NCBI GenBank assembly: GCA_938045195.1
Contig: CALINC010000088.1
Location: forward strand, 1 to 25,157
Length of the DNA: 25,157 nucleotides
DNA from: an uncultured Treponema sp.
Lineage (GTDB): Bacteria > Spirochaetota > Spirochaetia > Treponematales > Treponemataceae
Direction of reading: 5' to 3'
This document shows positions 1 through 5,582 of the stretch, one piece after another (the first letter of the stretch is position 1; the number at the start of each line of letters is the position of its first letter). The position numbers and the translations under genes were made by a program. The notes under the pieces were generated by a model. It was not told where the DNA came from and made no database searches. It worked only from the letters and a program-made list of their open reading frames with translations.

Positions 1-374
1 AAACCGTCGAAGACAAATTCAGCACGATTTTTAATTTGTCCGAACAGGTAAAATCAATGAGCGACCGCCTTACCGAAGCAATGCGCGAACAGGAGAACAG
101 CAGCCGCGAAGTTCTCGGAGCAATTAAAAATATCAATACGGTAACTGTAGAGGTTCAAGCCGGTTCCGAAGAGATGCTGAAAGGCGGTGAGGGGGTTGCA
201 GAAGAAATGCTGAAACTTGATAATTTGACCCGTATGATAACCGACAGCATGAACGAAATGGCAGCAGGTGCCGTTCAAATAAACAATGCGGTTCAGGAAG
301 TAAATAGTATAACCCAAAAGAACAAGACCAGTATTGAAAATTTGGCTGCGGAGGTCGGAAAGTTTAAGGTATAG
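1..374 (+). CDS. Methyl-accepting chemotaxis protein, C-terminal fragment
   Basis: This is the 3' end of a chemoreceptor gene; the 5' part lies outside the window, and the reading frame is open from base 3. The visible 120 or so residues are a long amphipathic helix rich in E, Q, N and S, with heptad phrases such as SSREVLGAIKNI, VQAGSEEML and MAAGAVQINNAVQEVN. These are typical of the returning half of the cytoplasmic signalling and adaptation coiled coil of MCPs, where Glu/Gln pairs are methylated by CheR. The ligand-binding domain, membrane segments and CheA/CheW-contact tip are not visible. The protein would sit in the inner membrane and feed the chemotaxis kinase. The ending in a short K-F-K-V tail is normal. 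Identification rests on helix pattern and phrase similarity only, but is fairly secure. Confidence 0.85.
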   Translation, partial: TVEDKFSTIFNLSEQVKSMSDRLTEAMREQENSSREVLGAIKNINTVTVEVQAGSEEMLKGGEGVAEEMLKLDNLTRMITDSMNEMAAGAVQINNAVQEVNSITQKNKTSIENLAAEVGKFKV

Positions 375-434
375 GGTGCAACTATTCGGGCATCTGTGCT
401 ACTGCTTCGTTAAAAGTGTACTTACGCATAGTTT

Positions 435-490
435 TAACGGTGAGGTGCGGGCATAGCCGAAACATCACCGTTACTGACATGGTGTCAGTA
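435..490 (+). repeat. Two tandem perfect hairpins in the spacer after the MCP gene
   Basis: Bases 435-443 (TAACGGTGA) are the exact reverse complement of 465-473 (TCACCGTTA). Bases 472-479 (TACTGACA) pair with 483-490 (TGTCAGTA) around a TGG loop. The two stems abut and lie about 50 bases before the terminator at 537-566. They form the only obvious structure in the 314-base gap between the chemoreceptor and the helix-turn-helix gene. They could be a structured 3' UTR or a small RNA. No known riboswitch family was recognised. Confidence 0.5.
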
Positions 491-536
491 CTTCCAAACA
501 ATACCGAGCTTTTCTTTTATGAAAAAAACCGAAGCC

Positions 537-566
537 AAAAAAATGTACATCCGTGTACATTTTTTT
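537..566 (+). terminator. Intrinsic terminator downstream of the MCP gene
   Basis: A perfect 13-base inverted repeat (537-549 with 554-566) encloses a four-base TCCG loop. The right arm ends in a run of seven T, so the stem itself carries the U-tract. Because the left arm begins with seven A, it could also stop transcription on the opposite strand. Confidence 0.75.
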
Positions 567-600
567 AGCGATGGCGGTTATTTATTCTCTGTGTTGCACC

Positions 601-668
601 TTTTGTAATGCGGAAGACCTATTACAAAACCCGATTGTAATGCAAGCAATTTTATTGTAAAATTACAA
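601..668 (+). promoter_or_regulatory. Promoter embedded in an array of TTGTAA/TTACAA sites
   Basis: TTGTAA-type half-sites occur at 603-609, 621-627 (inverted), 635-641, 655-660 and 663-668 (inverted). Two of the pairs are palindromic: TTTTGTAAT (601-609) with ATTACAAAA (621-629), and TTGTAA-AA-TTACAA (655-668). A sigma-70-like promoter is built into them: -35 TTGTAA at 635-640, a 17-base spacer, and -10 TAAAAT at 658-663. The gene for a DNA-binding protein starts 25 bases further on. Overlap of repeated sites with both promoter boxes is the usual layout of an autoregulated operator; that function is inferred. Confidence 0.55.
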
Positions 669-688
669 CAGGAATAGGAGAAAAAAAT

Positions 689-1129
689 TTGGAAAAATTA
701 TATACAATGAATCAAATAGCCGCGATGCTCGGACTCAGTGTAAGGACAATTCAAAACTATTTAAAAGAAGGAAAACTTACAGGAAAAAAAATAGGTTCTC
801 AGTGGCGTTTTACCGAAAAAGATATTGGACAGCTTTTTTCGGATAAAGATTTTATTGATAAAAAAAATACTGATGAAAACCACAGATTACAAGAATTTTT
901 AAAAAAAGATTCCATCGACAAACCTGAAATCTTTTCAATCCTAAATTACCCGTATAAGAAAGATTTTAAAATAAAAAGCTTAATGAAAAAAATAAATGAA
1001 AATATTGAGAAAGCAAATAAATGCCGATTTTATTTTGCTTCAACAGCAAACACTTTTAAATTTTTTTTGGAAGGAGATATTGAATCGGTTATCAACTTAC
1101 AAAAAATAATAAATGAAAATTTTAACTAA
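689..1129 (+). CDS. Excisionase/BldC-type helix-turn-helix protein
   Basis: The 146-residue product has an N-terminal winged helix of the MerR/excisionase superfamily. Residues 4-50 read MNQIAAMLGLSVRTIQNYLK, then a GKLTGKKIGSQWRF wing, then an acidic helix; this is the standard pattern of single-domain HTH_17 proteins that bind DNA or pair with recombinases. Residues 51-146 are lysine- and asparagine-rich with no recognised domain and may form a helical oligomerisation or effector region. The start is TTG at 689, chosen because GGAG (677-680) lies eight bases upstream; the next ATG (707) has no ribosome binding site. No recombinase gene is adjacent, so a transcription-regulator role is more likely than excision. 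The gene is more AT-rich than its neighbours, which suggests acquisition. Specific target unknown. Confidence 0.8.
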   Translation: MEKLYTMNQIAAMLGLSVRTIQNYLKEGKLTGKKIGSQWRFTEKDIGQLFSDKDFIDKKNTDENHRLQEFLKKDSIDKPEIFSILNYPYKKDFKIKSLMKKINENIEKANKCRFYFASTANTFKFFLEGDIESVINLQKIINENFN

Positions 1130-1217
1130 AAAAAGGACTTTTTATGATATTCTTCGATACCGTTAATTGGCTGTTTCATGGTTAAATAATTTCCGACTAC
1201 TTCGCTATATCTAAAAC

Positions 1218-1247
1218 TTGCATAAATAACGGCATAGTGGATATGAT
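1218..1247 (+). promoter_or_regulatory. Possible promoter of the dead IS630-like gene
   Basis: TTGCAT at 1218-1223 and TATGAT at 1242-1247 are separated by 18 bases and precede the transposase remnant. An imperfect inverted repeat (about 1240-1256 with 1270-1283) overlaps the -10 box and could be a relic of an element end. Weak, sequence-only call. Confidence 0.3.
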
Positions 1248-1282
1248 ATACTCATCATAAAAAAATAGGTGATGTATCATAT

Positions 1283-1390
1283 ATGCCAACGGTAAAACAT
1301 ATCATCAATCTTACAGAGACAGACCGCAAAATATAATATACACCCCTTAAGGTAAATAGCAGATAAATAATGTTAAATCGTGCTTCGCTT
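1283..1390 (+). pseudogene. N-terminal remnant of an IS630-family transposase
   Basis: From the ATG at 1283 the frame reads MPTVKHIINLTETDRKI, stop, YTPLKVNSR, stop, IMLNRASL. The opening matches the style of IS630-family transposases, which begin with a short basic segment, L-T-x-x-D/E-R, and then a helical DNA-binding domain ending in a R-A/S-x-I/L-L phrase. Two in-frame stops and loss of everything downstream make it dead. It is the only recognisable content of the roughly 350-base stretch between the helix-turn-helix gene and the tRNA; the rest (1130-1217 and 1391-1435) shows nothing I can assign. Family assignment is by eye and moderate. Confidence 0.45.
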
Positions 1391-1438
1391 GATGATTCTG
1401 TAAGTCTCCATTGGCTATAGAAATAGCAAATAAAACAC

Positions 1439-1466
1439 AAAAAAAGGCACTCAAATGAGTGCCTTT
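1439..1466 (-). terminator. Intrinsic terminator of the tRNA-Met gene
   Basis: Bases 1443-1453 (AAAGGCACTCA) and 1456-1466 (TGAGTGCCTTT) are perfect reverse complements. Read on the minus strand, the stem is followed by seven T (1445-1439). It begins ten bases past the tRNA 3' end. Confidence 0.9.
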
Positions 1467-1475
1467 AAAAGAGGT

Positions 1476-1548
1476 TAGCGGCAATAGGGCTTGAACCTAT
1501 GACCTAACGGATATGAGCCGTTTGCTCTACCAACTGAGCTATACCGCC
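1476..1548 (-). tRNA. tRNA-Met (anticodon CAU, elongator type)
   Basis: The minus strand folds into a full 73-base cloverleaf: acceptor GGCGGTA with TGCCGCT, D-arm GCTC-AGTTGGTA-GAGC, anticodon stem AACGG/CCGTT with loop CTCATAT, and T-arm ATAGG-TTCAAGC-CCTAT. The anticodon is CAU. Acceptor and D-arm sequence match elongator methionine tRNAs rather than the initiator or the lysidine-modified tRNA-Ile, although CAU alone cannot exclude the latter. The CCA end is not encoded (the discriminator A is followed by ACC), so CCA-adding enzyme is required. It is a single-gene unit with its own promoter and terminator. Confidence 0.93.
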
Positions 1549-1560
1549 GTAAGAGTTTTG

Positions 1561-1589
1561 AGTATACTAAAAATATAAAAATGTGTCAA
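1561..1589 (-). promoter_or_regulatory. Sigma-70 promoter of tRNA-Met
   Basis: On the minus strand, TTGACA (1589-1584) and TATACT (1566-1561) are separated by exactly 17 bases. Transcription would start a few bases before the mature tRNA 5' end at 1548. This is one of the closest matches to consensus in the window. Confidence 0.9.
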
Positions 1590-1641
1590 GTCTTTATTTG
1601 AGATTTGTCAAAACTTGGGTAAAGAATTTATGCCGATTTCC

Positions 1642-1668
1642 TAATGGAAATGTATAAAACGCCGATAT
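1642..1668 (+). promoter_or_regulatory. Sigma-28 (FliA)-like promoter of the flgF-type gene
   Basis: TAAT (1642-1645), a 15-base gap and GCCGATAT (1661-1668) match the flagellar sigma-28 pattern TAAA-N15-GCCGATAA with one difference in each box. It lies 20 bases before the start of a flagellar rod gene, which fits its class. A second GCCGAT at 1632-1637 has no matching upstream box. Confidence 0.55.
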
Positions 1669-1688
1669 TTAACGCAGAGGTATTTTAA

Positions 1689-2501
1689 ATGGTACGAGGC
1701 TGGTATACGGGTGCGAGCGGAATGCTTGCACAACAACGGCAGTTGGATGTTATCTCCAATAATTTGGCAAACTTGGATACTACAAGTTTTAAACGGGAAG
1801 TTTCCGTCCAAAAGAGCTTTCCGGAGTTATTGCTGCGGCGCTTAAATGATGACGGTGTAATAAAAAATCCTTTCGGCTCGTCGGACATAGCACCCATTAT
1901 CGGTAAACTCGGGCTCGGTGTTGAAACAAATGAAGTTTTTACCGTTTTTGAACAAGGGTCATTAAAACAAACAAATGCCCCAACGGATTTGGCATTGGAG
2001 GGAAAAGGTTTTTTTGCAGTTGAAACTCCTTATGGCGAAAAATATACGCGTAACGGAAATTTTATCGTCGGGGTCGAAGGCTATCTGATGACAAAAGAGG
2101 GGTACCCCGTCATGGGTGAAAACGGCAGAATCTTTCTTCAAAATCAAGAATATAAAATCAATCAAGACGGACAAATTTATACCCGTCCCATCACGGAACC
2201 GGAAAGCGATTCTGTATTTTTAGACCGCTTAAAAATTGTAGAATTTGAAAATGACAGATACCTCGCAAAGAACGGTTCAAGTTTTTATTTAAGCACGCCG
2301 CTTTCGGGAGATGCTATCGCTGCGGAAGGTACTGAGCGCCCCTCAGTAATTCAAGGTTTTGTTGAAGCTTCAAATGTAAATGTTGTAAATGAAATGGTGA
2401 GAATGATAGAAGTAAATAGAGCTTACGAAGCAAACCAAAAAACAATACAAGCTGCTGACACAATGATGGCAAAACTTTGGAACGAAGGTGTTAAACGTTA
2501 A
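1689..2501 (+). CDS. flgF: Flagellar basal-body rod protein, FlgF/FlgG family
   Basis: The 270-residue protein has both family hallmarks. The N-terminal rod helix GWYTGASGMLAQQRQLD continues into ISNNLANLDTTSFKRE (about residues 4-40), and the C-terminal coiled coil is EASNVNVVNEMVRMIEVNRAYE (about 227-250). The centre carries the PTDLALEGKGFF phrase typical of FlgF/FlgG hook-basal-body proteins. It would polymerise in the distal rod of the periplasmic flagellum and be exported by the flagellar type III apparatus, so no signal peptide is expected. FlgF and FlgG are close paralogues; FlgF is preferred for the divergent central region. ATG 1689 has AGAGG at 1676-1680. In treponemes flgF and flgG normally lie together, but here the gene is followed by transposon debris, so its partner is not next to it. 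Confidence 0.88.
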   Translation: MVRGWYTGASGMLAQQRQLDVISNNLANLDTTSFKREVSVQKSFPELLLRRLNDDGVIKNPFGSSDIAPIIGKLGLGVETNEVFTVFEQGSLKQTNAPTDLALEGKGFFAVETPYGEKYTRNGNFIVGVEGYLMTKEGYPVMGENGRIFLQNQEYKINQDGQIYTRPITEPESDSVFLDRLKIVEFENDRYLAKNGSSFYLSTPLSGDAIAAEGTERPSVIQGFVEASNVNVVNEMVRMIEVNRAYEANQKTIQAADTMMAKLWNEGVKR

Positions 2502-2661
2502 TATCATACATGAAACGTAATCTTTTTATGGACACCTCTAAAAATTTATTTTTTTAGCACCTATTTACTGTTTTAGTAGTTTTTTTATAAATTGTCTAGT
2601 GTAAAATTTCCCCTGTAAAAAGAATTGTGTAAATAGCTAAAAACGTGATACTCCTGTAAGG

Positions 2662-2770
2662 ATGAGTAAAAAGACAAAGACGAGAAAAAGACGTTATCGA
2701 CCAGCTGGATTTTCATGGAATGACGAAAGATGAACATACCGGAAAAGACGGGCTATTGAAGAAAAGTACG
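2662..2770 (+). pseudogene. 5' remnant of an IS256-family transposase
   Basis: From 2690 the + strand reads DVIDQLDFHGMTKDE followed by HTGKDGLLKKST, which resembles the conserved opening of IS256-family transposases (LDF-x-G-M-T-x-x-E, then a G-K-D-G-L-L/I-K segment). The plausible start, ATG 2662 (MSKKTKTRK), is in another frame, so a frameshift lies near 2685. Similarity ends abruptly near 2770, where a fragment of another element begins. The AT-rich sequence at 2580-2650, with its GTGTAAAAT and TGTGTAAAT motifs, may be the old element end. Only about 10 percent of a normal transposase remains. Confidence 0.55.
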
Positions 2771-2778
2771 CTGTTTTG

Positions 2779-2998
2779 TCAACACAAATGTTTTACAGGT
2801 TTAAGGTGTAAAAATCCATACAGCCGTTTGTATTCCGGTTCATTGTACCGGACGCATATATACATTTCATCAGGTACTGTAGTACAGCCCCTGATGAAAA
2901 TTCGCCGTGTTATAGAAGTTTAAGTAAGCGTCTACTCCCGTCTTCAACTCTTTCATTGACTCATAATATTTTAGGTAGATGTCCTCATACTTAATGCC
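2779..2998 (-). pseudogene. 3' remnant of an IS3-family transposase (OrfB)
   Basis: Read on the minus strand from 2998, the translation is GIKYEDIYLKYYESMKELKT, then GVDAYLNFYNTANFHQGLYY. After a one-base shift it continues PDEMYICVRYNEPEY and ends at a stop at 2779-2781. The K-Y-E-D-I-Y-L, F-Y-N-x-x-R/F-x-H-Q and x-P-D-E-x-Y phrases are the signature end of the DDE integrase domain of IS3-family OrfB proteins. The part carrying the catalytic D residues is gone and the frame is broken at about 2890. Its 3' end abuts the IS256 fragment and its 5' side abuts the HigB remnant, so three unrelated fragments meet within 350 bases. Confidence 0.7.
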
Positions 2999-3133
2999 CT
3001 GACATCAAATAGTTTATAAGCGTTAAAACATGACAGAAAAGGTCAATATAGCATCAGAATAAATAATCAATGGCGTATCTGTTTTAAGTGGAATGACGGA
3101 AAAGTTATTCTTGTTGATATTGTGAATTATCAT
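2999..3133 (+). pseudogene. 3' remnant of a HigB-type toxin gene
   Basis: The + strand frame from 2999 reads LTSNSL, stop (TAA where CAA is expected), ALKHDRKGQYSIRINNQ, WRICFKWNDGKVILVDIVNYH. This matches the C-terminal half of HigB/RelE-superfamily toxins (L-x-x-L-K-G-D-R-x-G-x-Y-S-I-R-I-N-x-Q-W-R-I-x-F, ending near D/N-Y-H). The N-terminal half, the stop codon and any HigA antitoxin are missing, so it cannot act as a toxin. The fragment lies antisense to the last 35 codons of the nuclease gene and has evidently been reused as coding sequence on the other strand. Confidence 0.65.
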
Positions 3134-3703
3134 ACCTCCCATATTATTAGCTTTCCAAAGTCCTAAGTTTTTTATTCTTGCATTTTCTTCTGCCTTTTTA
3201 AATTCTTTTGCATACACAAAAGGATATTTTAAATACGCATAACCATATCCGTCAGCAATTATTTTATAATTAATAAATATACCTTCTTCAGTATAACAAT
3301 AGCATAAAAGTCTGTTATATTTATCACGAAGCGTATTATCAAATCCAAGATAGATTATTTTATCATTTAAATATTTTTTTGTATATGCCGCAGATTCTTT
3401 TCCAAAATACTCTACACCTTTTTTAGGATGTACAGTTTCAGGCGTATCAACTCCGATAAATCTTACTTTTTCTTCACTATTTAAGGTTTTGTTATAATCA
3501 ATAATTCTAACTTTAATTGTATCGCCGTCTACAACTTTTAAAACTTTAGCTTTTAATAATTTTTCAACTTGTATATTATTACGTTTTTCTTTTTTTATGT
3601 GTGAATAATATATAAGGTCTTTCGATTCCTGCTGTCCACTTAAGACGCAGAAACACCCCATTACCATTAAAGTTTTAATACATAAAATTAGCTTATTTTT
3701 CAT
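3023..3703 (-). CDS. Thermonuclease-family (SNase) lipoprotein
   Basis: The 226-residue protein has the staphylococcal nuclease fold. VVDGDT (57-62), VRFIGVDTPE (80-89) and DKYNRLL (128-134) carry the calcium-site aspartates D59 and D86 and the catalytic R81, E89 and R131, all present. Later phrases YPFVYAKEF and A-E-E-N-A-R complete the domain by about residue 183. The N-terminus is basic and hydrophobic with V-M-G-C17, a plausible lipobox, so the enzyme is probably anchored outside the cytoplasm, where it would degrade DNA or RNA for nutrition or defence. Residues 191-226 are unlike any SNase tail and are exactly antisense to the HigB remnant, so the original 3' end was replaced. The gene follows the 75-residue gene by one base (TAAAATG), implying an operon. 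Confidence 0.85.
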   Translation of the reverse strand: MKNKLILCIKTLMVMGCFCVLSGQQESKDLIYYSHIKKEKRNNIQVEKLLKAKVLKVVDGDTIKVRIIDYNKTLNSEEKVRFIGVDTPETVHPKKGVEYFGKESAAYTKKYLNDKIIYLGFDNTLRDKYNRLLCYCYTEEGIFINYKIIADGYGYAYLKYPFVYAKEFKKAEENARIKNLGLWKANNMGGMIIHNINKNNFSVIPLKTDTPLIIYSDAILTFSVMF

Positions 3704-3704
3704 T

Positions 3705-3932
3705 TTACACCTTAGCTATCTCTATCAATTTACAGTCTCTCCAAATATCTTTATGACTTAAATCCGCATTTACTACAGCAGGATTATCGTGTAATTTCCC
3801 GTGCCGCCAATATTCAAGTTGTCCGTATTCACATTCTATCAAGCCGTCCAAATATTCGTTTGTGTTGAACTCAAAAATTGTTCCATCTTTGAGAAGTACA
3901 TCATCAGTTAAAATTTGATTGTACTCATCCAT
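3705..3932 (-). CDS. Small hypothetical protein with WRHGKLH repeat-like motif
   Basis: This is a 75-residue acidic soluble protein with no signal peptide or membrane segment. The phrase LEYWRHGKLHDNPAVV, and the similar but decayed IWRDCKLIEI near the end, resemble the short beta-hairpin repeats (W/Y-x-x-G-K-L-H-R/D-x-x-x-P-A-V) common in bacterial proteins of unknown function. The start ATG 3932 overlaps the stop of the preceding broken gene (ATGGATGA), and the nuclease gene follows one base after its stop. The tight packing says the three were transcribed together, but no function can be assigned. It might be an immunity or modulator protein for the nuclease; that is a guess from position alone. 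Confidence 0.55.
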   Translation of the reverse strand: MDEYNQILTDDVLLKDGTIFEFNTNEYLDGLIECEYGQLEYWRHGKLHDNPAVVNADLSHKDIWRDCKLIEIAKV

Positions 3933-4159
3933 CAGTTGTGTGTTTTACAAGTACAAAAATTTTGAGAGTGTTTTCATTCTCCATTTTATCATATTCTATT
4001 TTCACTTTTTTTAAAATATCCTTTAATATTTTCTATGCCGCAGACAGCATTTCGTTTCTAGATTTTACATCATATAAAATCTGTTGCGCTTTTTCAAGCG
4101 ATACATTTATTTTCGGGAACCTCGAAAACTTCATTTTTTAAAAGGTGAGCTTTGCTCAC
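3925..4159 (-). pseudogene. Broken small gene upstream of the nuclease operon
   Basis: A GTG at 4159, five bases after AAGGAG (4170-4165), opens a frame reading MSKAHLLKNEVFEVPENKCIA and then stops. One base away, the frame continues LEKAQQILYDVKSRNEMLSAA, a TAG, and KILKDILKKVKIEYDKMENE to a stop at 3925-3927. Read together these give a helical, lysine- and glutamate-rich protein of about 75 residues, broken by one frameshift (near 4095) and one amber codon. An internal ATG at 4134 could restart the second part. No family recognised; the style is of small phage or plasmid proteins. Its end overlaps the next gene's start. Confidence 0.5.
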
Positions 4160-4185
4160 CGGTTCTCCTTGATTTTAATTTGCAT
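4156..4185 (-). CDS. Nine-codon ORF coupled to the broken gene
   Basis: ATG 4185 encodes MQIKIKENR and ends at TGA 4158-4156, overlapping the GTG start of the next gene. Its own start overlaps, as TAATG, the end of a 33-codon open remnant (4286-4185, ending NCDWAWITNKREGI) that I do not recognise. GAGAGGG upstream could serve as its ribosome binding site. The downstream GTG lies inside a perfect hairpin (GGTGAGC-AAA-GCTCACC, 4160-4144), so translation of this mini-ORF may have been needed to open it. Confidence 0.3.
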   Translation of the reverse strand: MQIKIKENR

Positions 4186-4292
4186 TATATTCCCTCTCTT
4201 TTATTTGTTATCCAAGCCCAATCACAATTACCTGCCAATGGTGTAGGCTTTCTTTTCTCGTGCCGCTCCCGAAAAATAAGGGATAATCAACA

Positions 4293-4329
4293 ACCCCGAC
4301 GCAGAGCGTACGTTGCGCAGCAACAGGGT
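4293..4329. repeat. Three-stem inverted-repeat structure upstream of the nuclease region
   Basis: Within 37 bases, ACCC (4293-4296) pairs with GGGT (4326-4329) around two small stems, CGC-AGA-GCG (4300-4308) and GTTGC-GCA-GCAAC (4312-4324). This GC-rich cloverleaf-like block stands out from AT-rich surroundings. It and the 33-codon remnant are all I see between 4187 and the end of selD. It may be part of a dispersed repeat or a recombination site. Confidence 0.35.
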
Positions 4330-4393
4330 ATTAAACGAATAAAAAAGATGGCGCAGATAATGCTTTTATAAATTCAGACAATGTTTATAAGCA

Positions 4394-5431
4394 TTAAAAA
4401 ACTTTAATTGCAAAATCTTCCCTTTCGCATATCTCACCGATTTGCCAGAGCGGGAGATTCCGTTTTACAAATTCGGTTTTTATTTTTTCGGCTTCATGTT
4501 TACTTACGGAAAATAGAAGCCCTCCCGAAGTCTGCGGATCGAATATAATTTCTTCCGTTGCAAAATCTTTTATAGCGAATGATATTTTGCCCTTTGCAAA
4601 ATTACGGTTGCGCTGCCCGCCGGCAGTAAGCAAAAATTCTTCGGCAGCTTTATACGCTTCTTTTATATAAGGGATTTTCTCGGCATTTAAATATGCCGTA
4701 ACCGTATCGCCCGTCATTTCACTTAAATGTCCTGCAAGGCCAAAACCGGTAACATCGGTGCAGCAGTGAATTTCAAAATCGTGCAGAACCTCCGCAGCAT
4801 ATTTATTCAACATTGTCATTGACGAAGCAGCTTCTCTAAAAGCATTTTCCGAAACTTCGCCTACGCTATAAGCCGTTGTTATAATTCCCACTCCAAGTTT
4901 TTTTGTCAAAAAAAGAACGTCGCCAGCTTGCGGAGTATTGTTTTTCCATATTTTTTGAGGATGAACTTTTCCCATTACGGAAAGTCCGTATTTAGGTTTA
5001 GGGTCATGAATTGAGTGTCCGCCCGCAAGCACAGCACCGGCTTCTTTAATCTTTTCAGTGCCGCCTAAAAGGATTTTTTCCAAAACGGAATACGCATTTT
5101 CCGCTCCGCCTTCTTCGGGATAACAGACAATATTCAACGCACATACAGGTTCGCCGCCCATTGCATACACATCGCTTAAAGCATTTGTTGCGGCAACTTG
5201 CCCGAAAATATACGGATCAGTAACCATCGGCGGAAAAAAATCCAACGTTTGAATTATTGCAAGTTCTTCACTCATTTTTATAACGGCGGCATCATCGGAA
5301 TTATCAAACCCGACTAAAAGACCCGGATAAAATGTTTTAGGTAAATTTTTTAACAGACCGCTCAAAACGCCTGCCCCTATTTTTGCATTACATCCGCCGC
5401 AAACAAACAGCAAATCTTTTTTCTCCTGCAT
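4394..5431 (-). CDS. selD: Selenide, water dikinase (selenophosphate synthase)
   Basis: SelD makes selenophosphate from selenide and ATP for selenocysteine and selenouridine synthesis. The 345-residue product has the family pattern. The N-terminal VCGGCNAKIG holds C11, at the position that is Cys or Sec in this family, and K17. DNSDDAAVI, the DFFPPMVTDPYIFGQVAATNALSDVYAMGG core with its metal-binding aspartates, the GGHSI loop, TDVTGFGLAGH and DPQTSGGLL follow in order. Cys rather than Sec is encoded. The start ATG 5431 has GGAG seven bases upstream. The gene stands alone, divergent from uvrB; selA, selB and selC are not in the window. T. denticola is known to use selenoproteins such as glycine reductase, which fits. 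Confidence 0.95.
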   Translation of the reverse strand: MQEKKDLLFVCGGCNAKIGAGVLSGLLKNLPKTFYPGLLVGFDNSDDAAVIKMSEELAIIQTLDFFPPMVTDPYIFGQVAATNALSDVYAMGGEPVCALNIVCYPEEGGAENAYSVLEKILLGGTEKIKEAGAVLAGGHSIHDPKPKYGLSVMGKVHPQKIWKNNTPQAGDVLFLTKKLGVGIITTAYSVGEVSENAFREAASSMTMLNKYAAEVLHDFEIHCCTDVTGFGLAGHLSEMTGDTVTAYLNAEKIPYIKEAYKAAEEFLLTAGGQRNRNFAKGKISFAIKDFATEEIIFDPQTSGGLLFSVSKHEAEKIKTEFVKRNLPLWQIGEICEREDFAIKVF

Positions 5432-5468
5432 TATAACACTCCATATATTTAATTTAAAAATTTCTTTT

Positions 5469-5497
5469 ATTATTTATTAAATAAATAATTTCGTCAA
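5469..5497 (-). promoter_or_regulatory. Promoter of selD
   Basis: On the minus strand, TTGACG (5497-5492), a 17-base AT-only spacer and AATAAT (5474-5469) precede the selD start by about 38 bases. Confidence 0.55.
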
Positions 5498-5582
5498 GTA
5501 GCTAAAAAATAGTCAACACGACAACTGTAAAAAAAATAAAAACTATGATACAATCTTTCCGGATATTATACACAAGGAGCGT

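Noticed and set aside
1255..1440. A 61-codon minus-strand frame between the helix-turn-helix gene and the tRNA.
   Set aside because: It is antisense to the IS630-like remnant, and its start lies at the edge of the tRNA terminator.
2834..2899. Two hairpins (TCCGGT/ACCGGA and TTTCATCAGG/CCTGATGAAA) that look like a structured RNA or integron attC-like site.
   Set aside because: They fall inside the IS3 transposase remnant, where the bases are explained by coding sequence (HQGLYYS-PDEMY); no flanking core sites typical of attC were found.
2720..2923. A 67-codon + strand frame after flgF as a real gene.
   Set aside because: Its start is IS256 debris and the rest is antisense to the IS3 remnant; it has no coherent domain.
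3012..3028. GCGTTAAAAC as an integron attC core.
   Set aside because: It does not fit the GTTRRRY core at the last base, has no matching inverse core, and is explained as part of the HigB coding remnant.
4084..4371. A 95-codon + strand frame before selD.
   Set aside because: It is antisense to the broken small gene and its upstream remnant, has no ribosome binding site, and has low-complexity composition.
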